From assembly GCF_041296385.1 (NCBI RefSeq), contig NW_027184079.1, positions 1,033,252 through 1,097,251 on the forward strand: a stretch of DNA of 64,000 nt. Direction: 5' to 3'. Of the stretch, positions 33,990 to 47,700 are shown in pieces; position 1 is the first letter of the stretch; every line of letters starts with the position of its first letter. The notes below the pieces were generated by a model, which did no database searches, was not told the origin of the DNA, and worked only from the letters and a program-made list of their open reading frames with translations. The position numbers and the translations under genes are program-made. This DNA is from Aphelocoma coerulescens (Eukaryota > Chordata > Aves > Passeriformes > Corvidae).

Positions 33990-35183
33990 GTAAGAATGAT
34001 GCATGGTCCCCAGTTGTGGTGAATACAGAAACATTTCTTCGAAGCATCTCTAGCTTTTGAAATAGTTTGACATTCCGGTTTGAATTGCGTGAGCCTGGAA
34101 AGCCAGTAGTCTAAATGTTCAGATGTCTGCTATCCAATAGTAGACATGAACTCAAGTCTCTCATAGAAACATCAGGCTTTTTCCTTAAGCCAAGTGCGGG
34201 GAGGGGAATTTCTTCTGCAAAACTACTGTGCTTCTGCTGCTTGTTCCATTTTAGAAAGTTTCCTGCTTTGGCCCTGCCTTGATTGAATTGTCCTTTCTCT
34301 TCTAACTAGAAGCTCCAGGTTTTAATCTTACAAGTTGTCTTTGTTTTCTTTGTCCACAGACAGGAGTCCCTGCTCTCCCAGAGCCATGTCGATCATCAGA
34401 AGCTTCTTGTGGCTGAGAATGCAGATGGCCTAGGAGTAAAAACTGGAGCAAGGACGTGTGCAAGAAGTTTTTCCTAGAGGAAAGCATCCTAGGAGCAGCA
34501 AGTGTCCTGGAGGTGCCAGTTGCCAGTATATGACTCCTAGGATGCTGTGGCGCTGCCAAAGGCAAAGAGGCTCAGAGATCTGCCAGACACGATCCTCGAG
34601 CAGGAAAGGCAGATGTTGGGAGCACCAGGGAATTCCCTGACGTCAGCAGTGGAGGAGCAGGATGAGGAAGATGTCCACGCTTGGGCTACTTGTGGCAAGA
34701 GTGTCCAAGGCTCCCAGTGCCTCCGTGGGAGCTGCAGGACTGGTGACAGAGGACAACCATTGGGCAGGACTGGCTGCTTCCTCAGAGCTGTGGCTCTCAG
34801 CAGAACTGTCTCATTGCTGAGGATGCACCTGTCCAGGAAGAGCATTGCAGAGGAGTAGGAGTCCAGCTCATTGCAGTAAGGGAATGGCTGAGGGATGTTT
34901 CCCAGGAGCAACTTTGCTGGAGGTGCCAGTTCCAGTCCGTGGCTCGCAGGATGCTGCAGCACTGCCATAGGAGAAGGGGTTTTGCATGGTGCTAGAGAAG
35001 ATCCTCGAGCAGCAAAGGCAGGTGTTTGCAGCTCCAGGGAATACCCTGACGTCAGCAGTGGAGTAGCAGGATGAGGAAGATGTCCACGCTTGGGCTACTT
35101 GTGGCAAGAGCCTCCATCCCTGCCCTTGCCTGAGTGAGAGTTGCTGGAGCGCAGATGGAGGAAGGCCTTTGGACAGGTGCAAG
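33990..35183 (+). repeat. Monomer B of HOR 5
   Basis: It carries the 10-bp deletion, but with GCTGTGG (not GCTCTGG) and CTCGAG (not CTCCAG) near 34595. The CTCGAG form is shared with the B monomers of HORs 6-11 and not with HORs 1-4, tying HOR 5 to the 4-mer run on its right. Confidence 0.7.
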
Positions 35184-35977
35184 GTAAGAATGATGCATGG
35201 TCGGCAGTCGTGGTGTAAACAGAAACATTTCTTGCAATCATCCTTACTGTTAGAGTAGTTTCACTTTCAGGTTTGAATAGCGTGAGCCTGGAAAGCCAAT
35301 AGTCTAAATGTTCAGATGTCTGGTACCCAGTAGTAGACATGAACTCAAGTCTCTCATAGAAACATGAGGTTTTTTCCTTAAGCCAAGTGCTGGGAAGGGA
35401 ATTTCTTCTGCAAAAGTACTGTGCTTCTGCTGCTTGTTCCATTTTAGAAAGTTTCCTCCCTTGGCCCTGCCTTGATTGAATAGTCCTTTGTCTTCTATCT
35501 AGAAGCTCCAGGTTTTCTTCTTACAAGTTGTCTTTGTTTTCTTTGTCCACAGACAGGAGTCCCTGCTCTCCCAGAGCCCTGTTGATCATCAGAACCTGCT
35601 TGTGGCTGAGAATGCAGATGGCCACGAAAGGCCTAGAAGTAAAAACTGGAGCAAGGTTGTATGCAAGAAGATTTTCCCAGAGAAAAGCATCCTAGGAGCA
35701 GCAAGTGTCCTGGAGGTGCCAGTTGCCAGTATATGACTCCTAGGATGCTGTGGCGCTGCCAAAGGTGAAGAGGCTCAGAGAGCTGCCAGACATGATCCTC
35801 CAGCTGGAAAGGCAGATGTTGGGAGCTCCAGGGAATTCCTTGACGTCAGCAGTGGAGGAGCAGGATGAGGAAGATGTCCACGCTTGGGCTACTTGTGGCA
35901 AGAGTGTCCGAGGCTCCCAGTGCCTCCGTGAGAGCGGCAGGACTGGAGACGGAGGAAGGCCTTTGGACAGGTGCAAG

Positions 35978-37181
35978 GTAAGAATGATGCATGGTCCCCA
36001 GTTGTGGTGAGTACAGAAACATTTCTTCCAAGCATCTCTAGCTTTTGAAATAGTTTGACATTCCGGTTTGAATTGCGTGAGCCTGGAAAGCCAGTAGTCT
36101 AAATGTTCAGATGTCTGCTATCCAATAGTAGACATGAACTCAAGTCTCTCATAGAAACATCAGACTTTTTCCTTAAGCCAAGTGCTGGGAGGGGAATTTC
36201 TTCTGCAAAACTACTGTGCTTCTGCTGCTTGTTCCATTTTAGAAAGTTTCCTGCTTTGGCCCTGCCTTGATTGAATAGTCCTTTCTCTTCTATCTAGAAG
36301 CTCCAGGTTTTCTTCTTACAAGTTGTCTTTGTTTTCTTTGTCCACAGACAGGAGTCCCTGCTCTCCCAGAGCCATGTCGATCATCAGAAGCTGCTTGTGG
36401 CTGCGGATGCACATGGCCACGAAAGACCTAGAAGTAAAATCTGGAGCAAGGTCGTATGCAAGAAGATTTTCCCAGAGAAAAGCATCCTAGGAGCAGCAAG
36501 TGTCCTGGAGGTGCCAGTTGCCAGTATATGACTCCTAGGATGCTGTGGCGCAGCCAAAGATGAAGAGGCTCAGAGAGCTGCCAGACACGATCCTCGAGCA
36601 GGAAAGGCAGATGTTTGCAGCTCCAGGGAATTCCCTGACGTCAGCAGTGGAGGAGCAGGATGAGGAAGATGTCCACGCTTGGGCTACTTGTGGCAAGAGT
36701 GTCCAAGGCTCCCAGTGCCTCCGTGGGAGCTGCGGGACTGGAGACGGAGGAAGGCCTTTTGGCAGGACTGGCTGCTCCCTCAGAGCCGCGGCTCTCAGCA
36801 GAACCGTCTCGTTGCTGAGGATGCACCTGTCCAGGAAGAGCATTGCAGAGGAGTAGGAGTCCAGCTCATTGCAGTAAGGGAATGGCTGAGGGATGTTTCC
36901 CAGGAGCAACTTTGCTGGAGGTGCCAGTTCCAGTCCGTGAGTCGCAGGATGCTGCAGCGCTGCCATAGGAGAAGGCATTTGGCATGGTGCTAGAGAAGAT
37001 CCTTGAGCAGCAAAGGCAAGTGTTTGCAGCTCCAGGGAATTCCTAGATGTCAGCAGTGGAAGATCAGGATGAGGAAGATGTCCGCGCTTGGGCTACTTGT
37101 GGCACGAGCCTCCATCCCTGCCCGACCCTGTGTGAGAGTTGCTGGAGCGCAGATGGAGGAAGGCCTTTGGACAGGTGCAAG
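35978..37181 (+). repeat. Monomer F of HOR 5: G/F mosaic
   Basis: It reads TILEQERQMF (G-like, with CTCGAG) followed by AAPGN and the rest of F. Near 37130-37145 it has CCCTGTGTGAG and TTGCTGGAGCG, where other F copies have CCCTGGGTGAG and TTGCCAGAGCG. The GCTGG form is otherwise a B marker. Confidence 0.65.
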
Positions 37182-40100
37182 GTAAGAATGGTGGATGGTC
37201 GGCAGTTGTGGTGTAAACAGAAACATTTCTTGCAATCATCCCTTCTGTTAGAATAGTTTCACTTTCCGGTTTGAATAGCGTGAGCCTGGAGCGCCAATAC
37301 TCTAAATGTTCAGACGTCTGCTCCCCAATAGTAGACATGAACTCAAGTCTCTCATAGCAACATCAGGCTTTTTCATTAAGCCAAGTGCTGGGAGGGGAAT
37401 TTCTTCTGCAAAACTGCTCTGCTTCTTCTGCTTGTTCCATTTTAGAAAGTTTCCTGCTTTGGCCCTGCCTTGATTGAATAGTCCTTTCTCTTCTATCTAG
37501 AAGCTCTAGGTTTTCTTCTTACAAGTTGTCTTTGTTTTCTTTGTCCACAGACAGGAGTCCCTGCTCTCCCAGAGCCCTGTTGATCATCAGAAGCTGCTCG
37601 TGGCCGCGGATGCACATGGCCACGAAAGACCTAGAAGTAAAATCTGGAGCAAGGTCGTATGCAAGAAGATTTTCCCAGAGAAAAGCATCCTAGGAGCAGC
37701 AAGTGTCCTGGAGGTGCCAGTTGCCAGTATATGACTCCTAGGATGCTGTGGCGCAGCCAAAGATGAAGAGGCTCAGAGAGCTGCCAGACACGATCCTCGA
37801 GCAGGAAAGGCAGATGTTGGGAGCTCCAGGGAATTCCCTGATGTCAGCAGTGGCGGAGCAGGATGAGGAAGATGTCCACGCTTGGGCTACTTGTGGCAAG
37901 AGCCTCCATCCTTGCCCTTGCCTGGGTGAGAGTTGCCGGAGCGCAGACGGAGGAAGGCCTTTGGACAGGTGCAAGGTAAGAATGATGCATGGTCGGCAGT
38001 CGTGGTGTAAACAGAAACATTTCTTGCAATCATCCCTACTGTTAGAGTAGTTTCACTTTCCGGTTTGAATAGCGTGAGCATGGAAAGCCAATAGTCTAAA
38101 TGTTCAGATGTCTGGTACCCAATAGTAGACATGAACTCAAGTCTCTCATAGAAACATCAGGCTTTTTCCTTAAGCCAAGTGCTGGGAGGGGAATTTCTTC
38201 TGCAAAACTACTGTGCTTCTGCTGCTTGTTCCATTTTAGAAAGTTTCCTCCCTTGGCCCTGCCTTGATTGAATAGTCCTTTTTTTTCTAACTAGAAGCTC
38301 CAGGTTTTCTTCTTACAAGTTGTCTTTGTTTTCTTTGTCCACAGACAGGAGTCCCTGCTCTCCCAGAGCCATGTCGATCATCAGAAGCTGCTTGTGGCTG
38401 AGAATGCAGATGGCCACGAAAGGACTAGGAGTAAAAACTGGAGCAAGGACGTGTCCAAGAAGATTTTCCCAGAGGAAAGCATCCTAGGAGCAGCAAGTGT
38501 CCTGGAGGTGCCAGTTGCCAGTATATGACTCCTAGGATGCTGTGGCGCTGCCAAAGGCAAAGAGGCTCAGAGAGCTGCCAGACACGATCCTCGAGCAGGA
38601 AAGGCAGATGTTGGGAGCACCAGGGAATTCCCTGACGTCAGCAGTGGAGGAGCAGGATGAGGAAGATGTCCACGCTTGGGCTACTTGTGGCAAGAGTGTC
38701 CAAGGCTCCCAGTGCCTCCGTGGGAGCTGCAGGACTGGTGACGGAGGACAACCATTGGGCAGGACTGGCTGCTCCCTCAGAGCCGTGGCTCTCAGCAGAA
38801 CCGTCTCATTGCTGAGGATGCACCTGTCCAGGAAGAGCATTGCAGAGGAGTAGGAGTCCAGCTCATTGCAGTAAGGGAATGGCTGAGGGATGTTTCCCAG
38901 GAGCAACTTTGCTGGAGGTGCCAGTTCCAGTCCGTGGCTCGCAGGATGCTGCAGCACTGCCATAGGAGAAGGGGTTTTGCATGGTGCTAGAGAAGGTCCT
39001 CGAGCAGCAAAGGCAGGTGTTTGCAGCTCCAGGGAATACCCTGACGTCAGCAGTGGAGTAGCAGGATGAGGAAGATGTCCACGCTTGGGCTACTTGTGGC
39101 AAGAGCCTCCATCCCTGCCCTTGCCTGGGTGAGAGTTGCCGGAGCGCAGATGGAGGAAGGCCTTTGGACAGGTGCAAGGTAAGAATGATGGATGGTCGGC
39201 AGTCGTGGTGTAAACAGAAACATTTCTTGCAATCATCCTTACTGTTAGAGTAGTTTCACTTTCCGGTTTGAATAGCGTGAGCCTGGAAAGCCAATAGTCT
39301 AAATGTTCAGATGTCTGGTACCCAATAGTAGACATGAACTCATGTCTCTCACAGAAACATCAGGCGTTTTCCTTAAGCCAAGTGCTGGGAGGGGAATTTC
39401 TTCTGCAATACTGCTGTGCTTCTGCTGCTTGTTCCATTTTAGAAAGTTTCCTCCCTTGGCTCTGCCTTGATTGAATAGTCCTTTCTCTTCTAACTAGAAG
39501 CTCCAGGTTTTCTTCTTACAAGTTGTCTTTGTTTTCTTTGTCCACAGACAGGAGTCCCTGCTCTCCCAGAGCCATGTCGATCATCAGAAGCTGCTTGTGG
39601 CTGCGGATGCAGATGGCCACAAAAGGCCTAGAAGTAAAATCTGCAGCAAGGTTGTGTGCAAGAAGATTTTCCCAGAGAAAAGCATCCTAGGAGCAGCAAG
39701 TGTCCTGGAGGTGCCAGTTGCCAGTATATGACTCCTAGGATGCTGTTGCGCTTCCAAAGTGTAAGAGGCTCAGAGAGCTGCCAGACACGATCCTCGAGCA
39801 GGAAAGGCAGATGTTGGGAGCTCCAGGGAATTCCCTGATGTCAGCAGTGGAGGAGCAGGATGAGGAAGATCTCGACGCTTGGGCTACTTGTGGCAAGAGT
39901 GTCCAGGGCTCCCAGTGCCTCCGTGGGAGCTGCAGGACTGGTGACGGAGGAAGGCCTTTGGGCAGGACTGGCTGCTCCCTCAGAGCCGTGGCTCTCAGCA
40001 GAACCGTCTCATTGCTGAGGATGCACCTATCCAGGAAGAGCCTTGCAAAGGTGTAGGAGTCCAGCTCATTGCAGTAAGGGAATGGCTGAAGGATGTTTCC

Positions 40101-40381
40101 CAGGAGCAACTATGCTGAAGGTGCCAGTTCCAGTCCATGGCTCGCAGGATGCTGCAGCACTGCCATAGGAGAAGGCATTTGGCATGGTGCTAGAGAAGAT
40201 CCTCGAGCAGCAAAGGCAAGTGTTTGCAGCTCCAGGGAATTCCTAGATGTCAGCAGTGGAAGATCAGGATGAGGAATATCTCCAGGCTTGGGCTACTTGT
40301 GGCAAGAGCCTCCATCCCTGCCCGAGCTTGGGTGAGAGTTGCCAGAGCGCAGACGGAGGAAGGCCTTTGGACAGGTGCAAG

Positions 40382-43300
40382 GTAAGAATGATGCATGGTC
40401 GGCAGTCGTGGTGTGAGCAGAAACATTTCTTGCAATCGCCTCTAGCTTTTAGAGTAGTTTCACTTTCCGGTTTGAATAGTGTGAGCCTGGAAAGCCAATA
40501 GTCTAAATGTTCAGATGTCTGGTACCCAATAGTAGACATGAACTCAAGTCTCTCATAGAAACATCAGGCTTTTTCCTTAAGCCAAGTGCTGGGAGGGGAA
40601 TTTCTTCTGCAAAACTGCTCTGCTTCTGCTGCTTGTTCCATTTTAGAAAGTTTCCTGCTTTGGCCCTGCCTTGATTGAATAGTCCTTTGTCTTCTAACTA
40701 GAAGCTCCAGGTTTTCTTCTTACAAGTTGTCTTTGTTTTCTTTGTCCACAGACAGGAGTCCCTGCTCTCCCAGAGCCCTGTTGATCATCAGAACCTGCTT
40801 GTGGCTGAGGATGCAGATGGCCACGAAAGGCCTAGAAGTAAAATCGGCAGCAATGTCGTGTACAAGAAGATTTTCCCAGAGAAAAGCATCCTAGGAGCAG
40901 CAAGTGTCCTGGAGGTGCCAGTTGCCAGTATATGACTCCTAGGATGCTGTGGCGCTGCCAAAGGTGAAGAGGCTCAGAGAGCTGCCAGACATGATCCTCC
41001 AGCTGGAAAGGCAGATGTTTGGAGCTCCAGGGAATTCCCTGACGTCAGCAGTGGAGGAGCAGGATGAGGAAGATGTCCACGCTTGGGCTACTTGTGGCAA
41101 GAGTGTCCAAGGCTCCCAGTGCCTCCGTGAGAGCGGCAGGACTGGAGACGGAGGAAGGCCTTTGGACAGGTGCAAGGTAAGAATGATGCATGGTCCCCAG
41201 TTGTGGTGAATACAGAAACATTTCTTCGAAGCATCTCTAGCTTTTGAAATAGTTTGACATTCCGGTTTGAATTGCGTGAGCCTGGAAAGCCAGTAGTCTA
41301 AATGTTCAGATGTCTGCTATCCAATAGTAGACATGAACTCAAGTCTCTCATAGAAACATCAGGCTTTTTCCTTAAGCCAAGTGCGGGGAGGGGAATTTCT
41401 TCTGCAAAACTACTGTGCTTCTGCTGCTTGTTCCATTTTAGAAAGTTTCCTGCTTTGGCCCTGCCTTGATTGAATTGTCCTTTCTCTTCTAACTAGAAGC
41501 TCCAGGTTTTAATCTTACAAGTTGTCTTTGTTTTCTTTGTCCACAGACAGGAGTCCCTGCTCTCCCAGAGCCATGTCGATCATCAGAAGCTTCTTGTGGC
41601 TGAGAATGCAGATGGCCTAGGAGTAAAAACTGGAGCAAGGACGTGTGCAAGAAGTTTTTCCTAGAGGAAAGCATCCTAGGAGCAGCAAGTGTCCTGGAGG
41701 TGCCAGTTGCCAGTATATGACTCCTAGGATGCTCTGGCGCTGCCAAAGGCAAAGAGGCTCAGAGATCTGCCAGACACGATCCTCGAGCAGGAAAGGCAGA
41801 TGTTGGGAGCACCAGGGAATTCCCTGACGTCAGCAGTGGAGGAGCAGGATGAGGAAGATGTCCACGCTTGGGCTACTTGTGGCAAGAGTGTCCAAGGCTC
41901 CCAGTGCCTCCGTGGGAGCTGCAGGACTGGTGACAGAGGACAACCATTGGGCAGGACTGGCTGCTTCCTCAGAGCTGTGGCTCTCAGCAGAACTGTCTCA
42001 TTGCTGAGGATGCACCTGTCCAGGAAGAGCATTGCAGAGGAGTAGGAGTCCAGCTCATTGCAGTAAGGGAATGGCTGAGGGATGTTTCCCAGGAGCAACT
42101 TTGCTGGAGGTGCCAGTTCCAGTCCGTGGCTCGCAGGATGCTGCAGCACTGCCATAGGAGAAGGGGTTTTGCATGGTGCTAGAGAAGATCCTCGAGCAGC
42201 AAAGGCAGGTGTTTGCAGCTCCAGGGAATACCCTGACGTCAGCAGTGGAGTAGCAGGATGAGGAAGATGTCCACGCTTGGGCTACTTGTGGCAAGAGCCT
42301 CCATCCCTGCCCTTGCCTGAGTGAGAGTTGCTGGAGCGCAGATGGAGGAAGGCCTTTGGACAGGTGCAAGGTAAGAATGATGCATGGTCGGCAGTCGTGG
42401 TGTAAACAGAAACATTTCTTGCAATCATCCTTACTGTTAGAGTAGTTTCACTTTCCGGTTTGAATAGCGTGAGCCTGGAAAGCCAATAGTCTAAATGTTC
42501 AGATGTCTGGTACCCAGTAGTAGACATGAACTCAAGTCTCTCATAGAAACATGAGGTTTTTTCCTTAAGCCAAGTGCTGGGAAGGGAATTTCTTCTGCAA
42601 AACTACTGTGCTTCTGCTGCTTGTTCCATTTTAGAAAGTTTCCTCCCTTGGCCCTGCCTTGATTGAATAGTCCTTTGTCTTCTATCTAGAAGCTCCAGGT
42701 TTTCTTCTTACAAGTTGTCTTTGTTTTCTTTGTCCACAGACAGGAGTCCCTGTTTTCCCAGAGCCATGTCGATCATCAGAAGCTGCTTGTGGCTGCGGAT
42801 GCAGATGGCCACGAAAGGCCTAGAAGTAAAAACTGGAGCAATGTCGTGTCCAAGAAGATTTTCCCAGAGAAAAGCATCCTAGGAGCGGCAAGTGTCCTGG
42901 AGGTGCCAGTTTCCAGTATATGACTCTCAGGATGCTGTGGCGCTGCCAAAGGCGAAGAGGATCAGAGAGCTGCCAGACACGATCCTCCAGCAGGAAAGGC
43001 AGATTTTAGGAGCTCCAGGGAATTCCCTGACGTCAGCAGTGGAGGAGCAGGATGAGGAAGATGTCCACGCTTGGGCTACTTGTGGCAAGAGTGTCCAAGG
43101 CTCCCAGTGCCTCCGTGAGAGCTGCAGGAGTGGAGTCAGAGGAAGGCCTTTGGACAGGACTGGCTCCTCCCTCAGAGCCATGGCTCTCAGCAGAACCGTC
43201 TCATTGCTGAGGATGCACCTGTCCAGGAAGAGCCTTGCAAAGGAGTAGGAGTCCAGCTCATTGCAGTAAGGGAATGGCTGAATGATGTTTCCCAGGAGCA

Positions 43301-44776
43301 ACTATGCTGAAGGTGCCAGTTCCAGTCCATGGCTCGCAGGATGCTGCAGCACTGCCATAGGAGAAGGGGTTTGGCATGATGCTAGAGAAGGTCCTCGAGC
43401 AGCAAAGGCAGGTGTTTGCAGCTCCAGGGAATACCCTGACGTCAGCAGTAGAGTAGCAGGATGAGGAAGATGTCCATGCTTGGGCTACTTGTGGCAAGAG
43501 CCTCTATCCCTGCCCTTGCCTGGGTGAGAGTTGCCGGAGCGCAGACGGAGGAAGGCCTTTGGACAGGTGCAAGGTAAGAATGATGCATGGTCGGCAGTTG
43601 TGGTGTAAACAGAAACATTTCTTGCAATCATCCCTACTGTTAGAGTAGTTTCACTTTCCGGTTTGAATAGCGTGAGCCTGGAAAGCCAATAGTCTAAATG
43701 TTCAGATGTCTGGTACCCAATAGTAGACATGAACTCATGTCTCTCACAGAAACATCAGGCGTTTTCCTTAAGCCAAGTGCTGGGAGGGGAATTTCTTCTG
43801 CAATACTGCTGTGCTTCTGCTGCTTGTTCCATTTTAGAAAGTTTCCTCCCTTGGCTCTGCCTTGATTGAATAGTCCTTTCTCTTCTAACTAGAAGCTCCA
43901 GGTTTTCTTCTTACAAGTTGTCTTTGTTTTCTTTGTCCACAGACAGGAGTCCCTGCTCTCCCAGAGCCATGTCGATCATCAGAAGCTGCTTGTGGCTGCG
44001 GATGCAGATGGCCACAAAAGGCCTAGAAGTAAAATCTGCAGCAAGGTTGTGTGCAAGAAGATTTTCCCAGAGAAAAGCATCCTAGGAGCAGCAAGTGTCC
44101 TGGAGGTGCCAGTTGCCAGTATATGACTCCTAGGATGCTGTTGCGCTTCCAAAGTGTAAGAGGCTCAGAGAGCTGCCAGACACGATCCTCGAGCAGGAAA
44201 GGCAGATGTTGGGAGCTCCAGGGAATTCCCTGATGTCAGCAGTGGAGGAGCAGGATGAGGAAGATCTCGACGCTTGGGCTACTTGTGGCAAGAGTGTCCA
44301 GGGCTCCCAGTGCCTCCGTGGGAGCTGCAGGACTGGTGACGGAGGAAGGCCTTTGGGCAGGACTGGCTGCTCCCTCAGAGCCGTGGCTCTCAGCAGAACC
44401 GTCTCATTGCTGAGGATGCACCTATCCAGGAAGAGCCTTGCAAAGGTGTAGGAGTCCAGCTCATTGCAGTAAGGGAATGGCTGAAGGATGTTTCCCAGGA
44501 GCAACTATGCTGAAGGTGCCAGTTCCAGTCCATGGCTCGCAGGATGCTGCAGCACTGCCATAGGAGAAGGCATTTGGCATGGTGCTAGAGAAGATCCTCG
44601 AGCAGCAAAGGCAAGTGTTTGCAGCTCCAGGGAATTCCTAGATGTCAGCAGTGGAAGATCAGGATGAGGAATATCTCCAGGCTTGGGCTACTTGTGGCAA
44701 GAGCCTCCATCCCTGCCCGAGCTTGGGTGAGAGTTGCCAGAGCGCAGACGGAGGAAGGCCTTTGGACAGGTGCAAG
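40382..44776 (+). repeat. HOR 6: 4-mer A-B-C-D (4395 bp)
   Basis: This is the first unit of the homogeneous 4-mer run. Monomers are A 40382, B 41177, C 42371 and D 43574; exon-like parts are 40752-41176, 41547-42370, 42740-43573 and 43943-44776. The marker base in the intron of C is C at 42456. B carries CTCGAG and C carries CTCCAG, the reverse of HOR 1. Confidence 0.96.
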
Positions 44777-47700
44777 GTAAGAATGATGCATGGTCGGCAG
44801 TCGTGGTGTGAGCAGAAACATTTCTTGCAATCGCCTCTAGCTTTTAGAGTAGTTTCACTTTCCGGTTTGAATAGTGTGAGCCTGGAAAGCCAATAGTCTA
44901 AATGTTCAGATGTCTGGTACCCAATAGTAGACATGAACTCAAGTCTCTCATAGAAACATCAGGCTTTTTCCTTAAGCCAAGTGCTGGGAGGGGAATTTCT
45001 TCTGCAAAACTGCTCTGCTTCTGCTGCTTGTTCCATTTTAGAAAGTTTCCTGCTTTGGCCCTGCCTTGATTGAATAGTCCTTTGTCTTCTAACTAGAAGC
45101 TCCAGGTTTTCTTCTTACAAGTTGTCTTTGTTTTCTTTGTCCACAGACAGGAGTCCCTGCTCTCCCAGAGCCCTGTTGATCATCAGAACCTGCTTGTGGC
45201 TGAGGATGCAGATGGCCACGAAAGGCCTAGAAGTAAAATCGGCAGCAATGTCGTGTACAAGAAGATTTTCCCAGAGAAAAGCATCCTAGGAGCAGCAAGT
45301 GTCCTGGAGGTGCCAGTTGCCAGTATATGACTCCTAGGATGCTGTGGCGCTGCCAAAGGTGAAGAGGCTCAGAGAGCTGCCAGACATGATCCTCCAGCTG
45401 GAAAGGCAGATGTTTGGAGCTCCAGGGAATTCCCTGACGTCAGCAGTGGAGGAGCAGGATGAGGAAGATGTCCACGCTTGGGCTACTTGTGGCAAGAGTG
45501 TCCAAGGCTCCCAGTGCCTCCGTGAGAGCGGCAGGACTGGAGACGGAGGAAGGCCTTTGGACAGGTGCAAGGTAAGAATGATGCATGGTCCCCAGTTGTG
45601 GTGAATACAGAAACATTTCTTCGAAGCATCTCTAGCTTTTGAAATAGTTTGACATTCCGGTTTGAATTGCGTGAGCCTGGAAAGCCAGTAGTCTAAATGT
45701 TCAGATGTCTGCTATCCAATAGTAGACATGAACTCAAGTCTCTCATAGAAACATCAGGCTTTTTCCTTAAGCCAAGTGCGGGGAGGGGAATTTCTTCTGC
45801 AAAACTACTGTGCTTCTGCTGCTTGTTCCATTTTAGAAAGTTTCCTGCTTTGGCCCTGCCTTGATTGAATTGTCCTTTCTCTTCTAACTAGAAGCTCCAG
45901 GTTTTAATCTTACAAGTTGTCTTTGTTTTCTTTGTCCACAGACAGGAGTCCCTGCTCTCCCAGAGCCATGTCGATCATCAGAAGCTTCTTGTGGCTGAGA
46001 ATGCAGATGGCCTAGGAGTAAAAACTGGAGCAAGGACGTGTGCAAGAAGTTTTTCCTAGAGGAAAGCATCCTAGGAGCAGCAAGTGTCCTGGAGGTGCCA
46101 GTTGCCAGTATATGACTCCTAGGATGCTCTGGCGCTGCCAAAGGCAAAGAGGCTCAGAGATCTGCCAGACACGATCCTCGAGCAGGAAAGGCAGATGTTG
46201 GGAGCACCAGGGAATTCCCTGACGTCAGCAGTGGAGGAGCAGGATGAGGAAGATGTCCACGCTTGGGCTACTTGTGGCAAGAGTGTCCAAGGCTCCCAGT
46301 GCCTCCGTGGGAGCTGCAGGACTGGTGACAGAGGACAACCATTGGGCAGGACTGGCTGCTTCCTCAGAGCTGTGGCTCTCAGCAGAACTGTCTCATTGCT
46401 GAGGATGCACCTGTCCAGGAAGAGCATTGCAGAGGAGTAGGAGTCCAGCTCATTGCAGTAAGGGAATGGCTGAGGGATGTTTCCCAGGAGCAACTTTGCT
46501 GGAGGTGCCAGTTCCAGTCCGTGGCTCGCAGGATGCTGCAGCACTGCCATAGGAGAAGGGGTTTTGCATGGTGCTAGAGAAGATCCTCGAGCAGCAAAGG
46601 CAGGTGTTTGCAGCTCCAGGGAATACCCTGACGTCAGCAGTGGAGTAGCAGGATGAGGAAGATGTCCACGCTTGGGCTACTTGTGGCAAGAGCCTCCATC
46701 CCTGCCCTTGCCTGAGTGAGAGTTGCTGGAGCGCAGATGGAGGAAGGCCTTTGGACAGGTGCAAGGTAAGAATGATGCATGGTCGGCAGTCGTGGTGTAA
46801 ACAGAAACATTTCTTGCAATCATCCTTACTGTTAGAGTAGTTTCACTTTCCGGTTTGAATAGCGTGAGCCTGGAAAGCCAATAGTCTAAATGTTCAGATG
46901 TCTGGTACCCAGTAGTAGACATGAACTCAAGTCTCTCATAGAAACATGAGGTTTTTTCCTTAAGCCAAGTGCTGGGAAGGGAATTTCTTCTGCAAAACTA
47001 CTGTGCTTCTGCTGCTTGTTCCATTTTAGAAAGTTTCCTCCCTTGGCCCTGCCTTGATTGAATAGTCCTTTGTCTTCTATCTAGAAGCTCCAGGTTTTCT
47101 TCTTACAAGTTGTCTTTGTTTTCTTTGTCCACAGACAGGAGTCCCTGTTTTCCCAGAGCCATGTCGATCATCAGAAGCTGCTTGTGGCTGCGGATGCAGA
47201 TGGCCACGAAAGGCCTAGAAGTAAAAACTGGAGCAATGTCGTGTCCAAGAAGATTTTCCCAGAGAAAAGCATCCTAGGAGCGGCAAGTGTCCTGGAGGTG
47301 CCAGTTTCCAGTATATGACTCTCAGGATGCTGTGGCGCTGCCAAAGGCGAAGAGGATCAGAGAGCTGCCAGACACGATCCTCCAGCAGGAAAGGCAGATT
47401 TTAGGAGCTCCAGGGAATTCCCTGACGTCAGCAGTGGAGGAGCAGGATGAGGAAGATGTCCACGCTTGGGCTACTTGTGGCAAGAGTGTCCAAGGCTCCC
47501 AGTGCCTCCGTGGGAGCTGCAGGAGTGGAGTCAGAGGAAGGCCTTTGGACAGGACTGGCTCCTCCCTCAGAGCCATGGCTCTCAGCAGAACCGTCTCATT
47601 GCTGAGGATGCACCTGTCCAGGAAGAGCCTTGCAAAGGAGTAGGAGTCCAGCTCATTGCAGTAAGGGAATGGCTGAATGATGTTTCCCAGGAGCAACTAT

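Larger units (their letters stand above)
33195..40381 (+). repeat. HOR 5: 7-mer A-B-E-F-G'-H'-D (7187 bp)
   Basis: Monomer starts are A 33195, B 33990, E 35184, F 35978, G' 37182, H' 37976 and D 39179. Exon-like parts start at 33565, 34360, 35553, 36348, 37551, 38345 and 39548. The layout equals HOR 4 without its C monomer, a 1203-bp difference. B, E and F here carry variants not seen in HORs 2-4: CTCGAG in B, the HAW form in E and a G/F-like mosaic in F. These variants mark the switch toward the 4-mer array to the right. Confidence 0.95.
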
